From Aporrectodea caliginosa (Eukaryota > Annelida > Clitellata > Crassiclitellata > Lumbricidae): a stretch of DNA of 64,000 bases. Numbering within the stretch: the first letter of the stretch is position 1; every line of letters starts with the position of its first letter. The notes beneath the pieces are model-generated. The model was not told where the DNA came from, did not search any database, and saw only the letters and a program-made list of their open reading frames with translations. Location: contig JACEVL010000422.1 of the NCBI GenBank assembly GCA_020284085.1, positions 381,501 to 445,500 on the forward strand, read 5' to 3'. Both the position numbers and the translations under genes were made by a program. Positions 55,880 to 64,000 of this stretch are shown piece by piece.

Positions 55880-56860
55880 AATTATATTCGTTTATTGAGA
55901 AAACAATCTAAAAAACGCATAAATGATAGCATGAGTGATAATGGATAATTACAGTTCATTAGAAAATAATTTTAGAATAAACTAGTAATTTTTGTTTTAT
56001 ATATAATGATCTGGGAATATTAATTGAGCGTTGTCCTTGGTTGGGAGAGTATGATTGTGTGCTCTAGGTCTTAGTTGGTGAGAGGAGTTGTGTCGGAGTG
56101 GAGGTAGGAGTTGGTGAAGTGCATGCCCTTGGGGTTGTGTAATATGGAGAAAAGGAGTTTCGCATCGGCTATATTAATTGGCAAGTACAGAGACTGTTGG
56201 AATGGATTGTTCTTGGTAACCTAGCGTTTGGCTCTTGTTAGGAGTTTTTCCAAGCGTTCTTTATCGGAAGCCAGGGAAAGACCCAAGGCTGATAGAGGCT
56301 TGGTTTTTTGTTTTTGGTTTTTGGTTTAAAAAAAACCGAAAAATCTGCAAATTTTTGTTTTTTGGTTTTTACAAATTTCAAAATTATAAATGCCCAAAAT
56401 GTCGTCTCTTCAAGTCTCTTGGAAAATTGTCTGGTCTTTGTTAACTTAATTTTATGACATTTCTACGGTTCTACTGTTCTAGTTAATTTCATTTATAATT
56501 TTTACGCATCTGATTAATTTGAACGGTATTATGCCATTTTTATGAGTTTTTGATCCAAAAATAGGCAAATCTCGAAAAAAAAAAAAAAAAAAAAAAGACA
56601 AATTTTCATTTCGAAAAAGTTTGGTTTTTTGCACCTCTGGTAAGACCCCACCAGAATGGGGAGGCATAATACAAGTTTAGCAACGGAAGTGGCTTTGGTT
56701 ACATCATGGAATGATGAGGAAGAAAGGCCATTGGTCTTGAGTTTTCTAATAGCATAAAAAGAGGAGGTGCAAGTTGCTGAGAGGTGGTCTATATGGGCTG
56801 TGAGATTGAGATTATCCTGAACAATGACAGCCATTATTTTCAAAGTTATAAGATATCCAC
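55880..56860 (-). mobile_element. LINE RT C-terminal fragment interrupted by a T-rich insert
   Basis: Minus strand: MAVIVQDNLNLTAHIDHLSA and SFYAIRKLKTNGLSSSSFHD at 56690-56835, then after an insert PFQQSLYLPINIADAKLLFS at about 56140-56200. The insert (about 56285-56635) is rich in GGTTTTT and has an A21 run at 56575. The copy is dead. Confidence 0.7.
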
Positions 56861-56997
56861 CATTTCAAAATTCCAAGTGGAGGTAGCAAGTTCACGTGAC
56901 AGGCTTTAGCCAATAACGTGATGGGCGTGAATGTAATACTGGGGTTCCGCTAGCGTCCGGGGCGTTAAAGGATCCACTACGGTTTTTTTATAAGCCT

Positions 56998-57345
56998 AAA
57001 AGCTCTTTTGCTGTGGCGCCTTAAAATGTATTCGCTAGATGACAGGACATACTCTTTAAAATTCCAGCTTAGCTATCATTGCAGAGAAAAACTTTAATCT
57101 TCGCCGTTTTGTGCTGATGATAGTTTAACCGAATTATGGAGAAATTCAACTTTAATGCTAAACCAGGTTAGATTCAATTACTCTGTGCATATAATATAGC
57201 GGACAAACGCATTTAATTAACGGCAGCTAAGTCAATGAGAGAGTTACTAATAATAATATAATTGTGGTTTGATCTTAATGTTTATAAATTTCCCCCATAG
57301 ACGATGGCTGGAAGTCATTCAGACGAACATCAGACCACTTGTCTT
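56998..57345 (+). repeat. block-A repeat, copy 3
   Basis: 'tattcgctagatgacaggac', 'aattatggagaaattcaact' and 'gtggtttgatcttaatgttt' match 37617-37935. Confidence 0.8.
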
Positions 57346-57422
57346 GACTGGCGCTGAGATCGAGCGTGAAGGGTGATCTGTATGTTATTATTATTATATT
57401 CGTTTAATTGGTAACAAAACTG

Positions 57423-57931
57423 GGTAAAGTCGTAGTTTACGTTGCTAAATTATTCTAATGTCTTCAATGCCGTACTTGACGTTGGTAAGTAAGCAGTCTA
57501 CCTATGTGCATGTTAACTAGCTATCATCAATCCAGCTTCCATTTCATCGAGAAATATTTTCATCAATCCAACTTCCATTTAATTGGAAAAAATTACTTTT
57601 ATCAAGCCAACTTCTATTTGACGAAAGAAATATTTTTCATCAATGGAACTTTTATTTAAGCAATTTTAGATATATTCTCATGGATCCAGCTTCTAATTAC
57701 GGAAACAATTGTTTTCACCAATCCAGCTTCTATTGAATCGAAAACTTAATTTCATCCGTTCAGCTTCTATTTACGGAAAAAATTATTTCGATCAATCCAA
57801 CTTCAATTTTGTACACAGGAATATTTTCATCAATCCCACTTCCATTTATGGAAACAATTTTTTCATCAATCCAGCTTCCATGTTAAAGTGACAATATCAA
57901 ATAATTTAGCAACGTAAACTACGATTTTACC
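57423..57931. mobile_element. minisatellite TIR element, 509 bp
   Basis: TSD CAAAACTG (57415-57422) and CAAAATTG (57932-57939), 7 of 8. TIRs GGTAAAGTCGTAGTTTACGT and inverse ACGTAAACTACGATTTTACC. The interior has about ten units such as 'catcaatccagcttccattt'. Confidence 0.88.
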
Positions 57932-58118
57932 CAAAATTGCCACACCGCCATCAGGTACATTGCAATTTAACAAAAGTTATAAATGAATGCTAAGCAAGAT
58001 TGTAGGCCTACCATATACCATAACAAGAAGCCAATGTTAGTGCGACAGTAAGGCAACAAATTGTTATCAACTGTTACTATTAATTTATTTTATTATTATT
58101 TTATTATTAATATAACTA

Positions 58119-58313
58119 TTGTGCAGAGAACGAAGACATGCTTCGGGGAACGCGCTTTTTCAACGGCTGGCCCCAGCTGCTGGAACAGTCTGCCTCCCAC
58201 GATCCGTTCAGCTGACTCAGTTGAGTCTTGACTTGAAAGACTCACCTGAGTCAACGAGTTATATTCAAGTCAAGACACAAGTCTTACACCCTGTTTTAGT
58301 GAAGCCTTGGTAG
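58119..58313 (+). pseudogene. LINE C-terminal scrap
   Basis: One frame reads FGERAFSTAGPSCWNSLPPT, the CR1/L2-type protein end. Nothing catalytic nearby. Confidence 0.65.
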
Positions 58314-58394
58314 AAAATGCCATATAAGTATACTGACTAAGTGCATCGGAATAGTTAGGGTGAAAACCAATTCAGTGTCATTATCAGAAATCCC

Positions 58395-59060
58395 AAAACA
58401 ATGCTTTGCTATCAATGCCAACAAAAGTGAATGAACACACCATCAAAAGCAGCAAATGATTCAAGAGGAACAAATGCTGCCATGCTACTCTGATCCATAG
58501 AGCACGAGATGTCATTAGGAACAAGAAGAGCGTTTTCTGTTGAATAAAACTAATGATATATGTGACCCAAGGGATGAAAATGAGTCGCATGTCGGAAATT
58601 TTTGAATATGAGTATTTTACATATTCTTAAGGACCACATTTTTTGCTTTAAAATGACACCAAAAATTTTGTTCTATCTTACTTTTTGACAAAGTTATTAA
58701 TGATTATGTGTTATTTATTGAAAATTTTCTCATTTATTTTCATATATAATCACAAAAAATAAAAGTATTCTCTGTACAAAATCCTGAAAATCCACATTAA
58801 AACAACGAATTTCATCAAATGTGAGATATCAGAAATGTTAAAAAAAATGTTTTCACCCTTTTCCATTAAAATCTGAAAAAAAAGAAAAAATGACTTCTGA
58901 TCATATTTTGCTGTTTTCCTAGCAATGTAAATTGCTGACATCCGACTCATTTTGATCCCTTGGGTCACATATATGCAGACTGAAAAGGGAATTAGTGAAT
59001 TAGAGGTTGATATGGAATACACAGATTAGACTCATTAGAGGATAAGTTCATAGTTGAGAG
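58395..59060. repeat. dispersed repeat interrupted by a MITE
   Basis: Matches 50590-50835 on both sides of 58561-58969. The join shows the pre-insertion site. Confidence 0.75.
58561..58969. mobile_element. 409-bp MITE with TGTGACCC TIRs
   Basis: TIR TGTGACCCAAGGGATGAAAA at the left and inverse TTTTGATCCCTTGGGTCACA at the right, about 28-30 bp, flanked by TATA on both sides. AT-rich, non-coding. Confidence 0.88.
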
Positions 59061-59069
59061 GGATCTGAG

Positions 59070-59404
59070 GTTAGACAGAATAATATACAGATGAACATAA
59101 TTATGTTCTACATATTTAAGTTCCAGATGACATGCCAATCACTGTGAGATAATGAGTTAGAAGACATTATTAGTCAGCTAAAACTGTATTCAGGTTTTCT
59201 AACACCATATAATGACCTTAATGATACATATTCACTAAATGTAGTAGACCAGAAAAGGGCTGGGCTTGTGTAAAACAACTGTGGAATCACAGTTGGTAGT
59301 AGCAAAATGACCATACTTTGCACTAACCTGACATGGAAAATTGAAGAAAAATTTCATGCCTGAAAAAACTTTGAATCTTTTTTTCTGAAACAGCTGCACA
59401 CCGC
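59070..59404. other. intergenic sequence, nothing recognised
   Basis: No coding or repeat recognised. Confidence 0.45.
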
Positions 59405-59568
59405 TTCTTATTCTTTCTAGATAAATGATGCCATTCTTCTCTATTTGGTGCCTGCTCCTTTATTTATTCATATCCTCGTCTGTTTCTTTTTCCATCATCC
59501 AGTCCAACATTGTATGTCTTGGCCTTCCAGGTTGTTGCTTCCCTTAAATTCTTCCTTCAAGCACTTTC
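59405..59568 (-). mobile_element. RTE-type LINE C-terminal fragment
   Basis: Minus strand KQQPGRPRHTMLDWMMEKET resembles the G-R-P-R-x-T tail of RTE-type LINE proteins. It is cut at 59568 by the TTAA element. Confidence 0.6.
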
Positions 59569-59572
59569 TTAA

Positions 59573-61535
59573 CCTTTATTTACCCACTATCCCTTTTAGG
59601 TGGAATTTTGAGATGGACCTTGGATATGTGTTGTATGTTCATGGTATTAAAACAGAAATGACAAGCTTTTAGTGATATTTCACATTTAAGGTCATTTTTG
59701 GGATGTTCCAAAAATGGAACGTTGGGTCATTCCCACTAGCATTTTTTTTTATAATGGCAGTTCAACATGAATAAACGATACAATATTGGCTTATGCACAA
59801 TTCAGTGAAAACCAGTTTATTTAAAGGTATGAAAACTTAAAAAGAGTAAAAAAATTAGAGCTGTAATATGCCAAAACTAATCTTTGTCGGCGGCAACGGC
59901 CTATGTTGTCATAAGCTGCCGTTAAACTGTGGACACACACATATTGAGGCACCTGATACAGTGTTTTTCTTCAAAACATGAAAAATACAACGATCCTGAC
60001 TAATGAGAGGAATGTATTGCTCGACCCCATCGCAATGTGTCATGGCAAACTTTGACGTGCCTGAACAATAATTATTGTTCACAGGATTTACAGTATTGAT
60101 TATGCTGGAACATGCTACTACATTGTTATCGTACTACCTAACAACAACAATTTTGGCATGACATGTGTATTGAAATGTACCTCTTTCTTGTTTTGCAAAC
60201 ATTTTCTTGTCATTCGGAGGTTCTGTTCCAGTTCGACCATCACGGACGTAATGGTCGAACTGGAATAGCACATCTGAATGACTGCAGCCCATACTTCAGC
60301 TTAGATAGAAGACAGTAGGCCTAACTAGTAAAAGCATTGGCAAATAATAGAATGTGATATGGTTTAGGCAAAATTCATGGTAACGCGCTCACCAAAAAGG
60401 GGTTTATGTGGGTTGCCTACTCCTGCCACAATAAATTGTTCCTTTATATGGATGAACAACATTGAACATCCTATTCATGAATAAGACATCCAGATCTTAT
60501 AACTAAATCTGATTGGCTTTCCTCTTATAAACATCTCTAACCCATGATGTTCATAGTTAGGCACCCACCGACTCATAAATGCTAAGTTTACTGATCATAT
60601 AGTGCACACTCTGCCATTCTAGAGAGAGATCTTATCAGCTGCATGCATGGCAGTACTTCCTCCTTTCATGGATTTTAGACATTGCAGTTGCTATTATACT
60701 GCATCAGGTATTCAGCAGTAGGCCTACATCTGATTCCGTTGCCGGCATGCAACTATCATCCATCACAATTGCCACTGCTTGCTGGAGTGTGTTACAGTTT
60801 TGCAGTTATTGCGTTATTTTCTAAAACTCCAATTTAAAATATGTCCTAATTATTACAAAATCAGTGTTAAAACATGGGCATATTTCAGGGGTTTTACGGG
60901 GTGGGACACCCCTAAATAAATTGCTGACTTTTTTCTATGCAATTCAATGCGAAATAAAAAAAAATGAACTTTTTCCATCGTTTCCAATGGAAATCCCATG
61001 AAAACTACCCCCCATTTTTTCCCTGGCCACGCCCCGGGTTAAAATAAATTAAATGAAACATAATATTAAAACAAAATAATGATACATGCAACAATCCGGC
61101 ATTATACTGGGAAATTATTAACAAGGAACAAAATCACCTCATATTGGAATTATACTAATGAGAGTGCATCAACGTTCCAAAAATGGAACATGCTTCAAAA
61201 CTGGTTTTTATCTTCTAGAGTTTTGCTTGTTTTTCAGTAATTTTGATTTTTATCACTGAGTATAGATATCAATCAACAAAATGCATCTGTTAAATTACGA
61301 CACAAATATTTATTTCAACTTCCTAAAAGATTTTTTTCAAAAATCACAAAATTCGTCAAAATTACGCGTCTGTAGCATAAAAATAAATAAAGTCAATCAG
61401 AAAATTATCATTGTTTTACATTCTCCATTCTTAGATCTTTCATTTGATGTGCAAATATAATAATTTACCAAGGCAGAAATATTTTTTTAACATTACAAAT
61501 TATGTTCCAAAAATGGAACGTTCGTAAAATAAAGG
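59573..61535. mobile_element. TTAA-flanked piggyBac-like element with TTCCAAAAATGGAA palindromes
   Basis: TTAA at 59569-59572 and 61536-61539. TIRs CCTTTATTTAC and (inverted) CCTTTATTTTAC. The word GTTCCAAAAATGGAAC occurs three times, at about 59706, 61172 and 61504. No intact transposase frame recognised. It contains the short repeat at 60887-61035. Confidence 0.65.
60887..61035 (+). repeat. second copy of the short GGTTTTACGGG/GGCCACGCCCC repeat
   Basis: 'aggggttttacggggtggga', 'gtttccaatggaaatcccat' and 'ctggccacgcccc' match 7883-8046 in order. Confidence 0.6.
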
Positions 61536-61539
61536 TTAA

Positions 61540-62180
61540 GGAGCGAATTCCCACATAGTGTGTTGCCAATCCAGTAGAATTTGTCTCTTAGAGCTATAAT
61601 GGTGTTGGCCATTGTTGAACTATCCTCTTGTACCAGTTGGAACACCTTCTCGTTTGTTTTATATTCCCTTTTGTTGATCTTGTCTATTTTTCTCTATAGC
61701 CACATTAAAAAGCCTGAAGCTTCTCCATTTCTGCATTTGCAATATTGTTCATGTCTCCACTCGTGAATAATTTGGTGCTTTGCGCTTTGGAATAGCGCTT
61801 TATAAATTCGGATATTACGAATACGGCGTAACTTACAAATTACAATGCATATAGTGTGGCGATCGATGTGAGGCTTGGCGCCATTCTTTTCTTTACATCG
61901 AAACCCAGACCTGCTCTCAGAAGCTCTCCTCTCTACCAGAACGCTTCTTTTCTCATTTGTTATTATCCTAATCGTCTTCCTTCTGCAATCATCCTCTTTT
62001 TTAAACTTCCAATATAACAAAACTGGTTGATTTGCTCGATCACTGCACCGTCCATAGCAATACCGTAGTTATTGTTTTTGAGTATTTACTCAATTTCAGA
62101 TAGACCAGAGACAGACAGATCAGCTGTTATGGCGGGTTTCTTTGAGGACGAGATAGCTTGGTAGGCAGAGGATCGTATGG
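61540..62180. other. intergenic sequence, nothing firmly recognised
   Basis: A minus-strand frame at 61694-62020 is rich in Lys/Arg but shows no motif I can name. Confidence 0.4.
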
Positions 62181-62181
62181 A

Positions 62182-62590
62182 TCAGGGTATGATTTCTGGA
62201 AGAGGCGAGAGTTCAGGTTGGAAAGATCTGTGGCATGATGAGTAGAGGAGTCTGAGGCAGATGACGTTGAGTGAGTGGAAGTTTTGTTGGTAGAACTGAG
62301 AATATTCGGGATTCAGAGGGAGTTTGTTCCGGAGTTGAGGTGCAGTGTGGGATATCGATCGGTTCGAGAACTTGACACGGTTAGTGAATGGGGGACGGGA
62401 GAGAGTAAGATAATAATGAGGACGAACGGGTAGAACGGGTTGGCTGGATGGTGAAGAGTGTGCGAAGGTGCTTTGGCTGTTAATATTGTGTTGAGCTGCC
62501 ATAAGACATTGAAGTGGATGCTCTCAAGGATTTTCAGCCAATGGAGTGATTTAAGAACGGGAGTGATATTGTGAGGCTTTGGTGTATTTG
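62182..62590 (-). mobile_element. LINE C-terminal fragment upstream of gene C
   Basis: Minus-strand frame VKFSNRSISHTAPQLRNKLP and SQFYQQNFHSLNVICLRLL is a typical LINE protein end. Its 3' part is also present at 42190-42350 upstream of gene B. Confidence 0.7.
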
Positions 62591-62599
62591 GTGATGCTT

Positions 62600-63264
62600 G
62601 AGTGTTGAATATTGACGTTTATTGTTATTTTTAGCAAGTGTATGAAAACGACGAGCAACATTCTTTCAAAGCTTCAAAATCTAGTTTGCAAGACAAGGTT
62701 TTCATCTTAATAATATTACAGTGGATTTGTTTTTCCTCAACTTTCGCTACAGTCGACTATTATATCTTCACTAAATATATACTGAATTGTATCATTAACG
62801 AGTGCTATTATACAACGGATGGATAGCTTCAGTATTTCATCATTAAGTTTTTCTGTGTGAATAATCTCTTATTTAACTCGACAAGAACTGCTACGGATAC
62901 GTGAAACATGAACTCTTCTTGTAAGCATCTGAGAGGCAAACTTAAAATGAAGTAATCGTTAATGTGTGAAACTGGACACTGCTAGTGTTGGAAAGGCTAT
63001 GACAACAACAATAATTGCAGAAACCTTTAGCAGAGGCTATTTCTTTGAACCACATACCGAACCTCATCGTTGTCAAAGTCTTATAAAGATCCCGACTTTG
63101 TCAGTTTGTCTAGAAACCTGATTGGCGAAGCACATGCGAATAATTTAAAACACAAACAGATGACAATTATTCAGAAAGTGTATACTGAATGTGATCATCT
63201 TACAGCTCATCAAAGAACCGATACTGGAGAAAACACTGAAATTAACAATTAAGTGAATATCCTG
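62600..63264 (+). other. 5' region of zinc-finger gene C with a decayed finger
   Basis: Homologous to 44441-45190. The frame at 63070-63252 ends CDHLTAHQRTDTGEN, a broken finger and linker, before a stop and the gene C start. Confidence 0.55.
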
Positions 63265-64000
63265 ATGGAGAATACGAAAACACATACGGTTGAAAAACCA
63301 TACACCTGCCAGCTATGTGGGAAATCATTTAATCACGGTGGTTATCTGAGATATCACACGAGAACCCATACTGGTGAGAAACCATACAGGTGCCAGCTAT
63401 GTAAGAAATCATTTACTGAAGGTGGTACTCTGAAAACACACATGAGAACCCATACTGGTGAAAAACCATACAGGTGCCAGCTATGTAAGAAATCATTTAC
63501 TGAAGGTGGTACTCTGAAAATGCACATGAGAACCCATACTGGTGAAAAACTATACAGATGCCAGTTTTGTTGGAAATCATTTATTCACGGTGGTAATCTG
63601 AAAACGCACATGAGAACCCATACTGGTGAAACACCATACAGGTGCCAGCTATGTCAGAAATCATTTAATCAGGATAGTACTCTGAAAACGCACATGAGAA
63701 CCCATACTGGTGAAAAACCATATAGGTGCCAGCTATGTAGGAAATCATTTAATCACGGGGGTCATCTGAAAACGCACATGAAAACCCATACTGGTGAAAA
63801 ACCATACAGGTGCCATTTATGTAAGAAATCATTTACTGAAGGTGGTCATCTGAAAAGGCACATAAGAACCCATACTGGTGAAAAACCATACAGGTGCCAG
63901 CTATGTAAGAAATCATTTAATGAAGGTGGTACTCTGAAAACGCACATGAGAACCCATACTGGTGAAAAACCATACAGGTGCCAGCTATGTCAGAAATCAT
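63265..64000 (+). CDS. C2H2 zinc-finger gene C, partial (runs off the window)
   Basis: Starts [20 protein letters not shown], the same start as gene B, with a stop codon (63250-63252) just upstream. Eight complete Kruppel-type fingers and a ninth begun ([20 protein letters not shown] type) with TGEKPY linkers, no frame break. Finger specificity positions (GGY, GGT, GGT, GGN, DST, GGH, GGH, GGT) differ from gene B's block, so the array is not simply a copy. Likely a nuclear DNA-binding regulator; the end and any effector domain lie beyond 64000. Confidence 0.9.
   Translation, partial: MENTKTHTVEKPYTCQLCGKSFNHGGYLRYHTRTHTGEKPYRCQLCKKSFTEGGTLKTHMRTHTGEKPYRCQLCKKSFTEGGTLKMHMRTHTGEKLYRCQFCWKSFIHGGNLKTHMRTHTGETPYRCQLCQKSFNQDSTLKTHMRTHTGEKPYRCQLCRKSFNHGGHLKTHMKTHTGEKPYRCHLCKKSFTEGGHLKRHIRTHTGEKPYRCQLCKKSFNEGGTLKTHMRTHTGEKPYRCQLCQKS

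Noticed and set aside
61694..62020. 108-residue minus-strand ORF as a gene
   Set aside because: Basic composition without any motif; adjacent to LINE scraps; no support beyond an open frame.

Overview
This is eukaryotic, animal-type nuclear DNA: split genes with GT/AG introns, C2H2 zinc-finger genes, SINEs, LINEs, a Ty3/gypsy element, many DNA transposons and long microsatellites. The transposon mix and the over-represented word TAGGCCTA suggest a marine invertebrate (echinoderm, hemichordate or lophotrochozoan). The species cannot be fixed from the sequence. No bacterial-style features (operons, CRISPR) are present.

Layout. 0-7 kb: the 5' part of EDC3 (mRNA decapping enhancer) on the minus strand. 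It has an LSm exon, a linker exon and an FDF/YjeF_N-start exon, with the rest beyond the left edge; a candidate upstream exon lies at 6.6-6.8 kb. 7-14 kb: pentanucleotide ATGGC/ATGGT arrays interrupted by a 5'-truncated LINE, plus two tRNA-derived SINEs. 14.4-22.4 kb: a Tc1/mariner-type element with about 200-bp inverted repeats, split by a young, near-complete Ty3/gypsy element. 22.4-33 kb: a mosaic of LINE fragments, a piggyBac deletion derivative, TTAA-flanked MITEs, a THAP-domain remnant, SINEs, telomere-like CCCTAA repeats and long AAT/ATT arrays.

34-64 kb holds three related C2H2 zinc-finger loci, all on the plus strand. Gene A (34.8-36.3 kb) is frameshifted and looks like a pseudogene. 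Gene B (45.2-48.1 kb) has about 30 fingers organised in an eight-finger, 672-bp higher-order repeat. Gene C (63.3 kb onward) runs off the window. They are separated by many small non-autonomous transposons. The most distinctive is a family with GGTWA..CCGTAGTTTAGG-type inverted repeats, 8-bp target duplications and an interior built from a roughly 36-bp minisatellite (CATCAATCCARCTTCYATTT). Several copies have exact target duplications and one is nested in another. Paired copies of older repeats serve as empty sites that confirm several insertions.

The only convincing host genes are EDC3 and the zinc-finger loci; almost everything else is mobile or repetitive. The frameshifts in zinc-finger gene B sit in homopolymers and the gypsy element carries several despite near-identical LTRs, so some may be assembly indels rather than real mutations.
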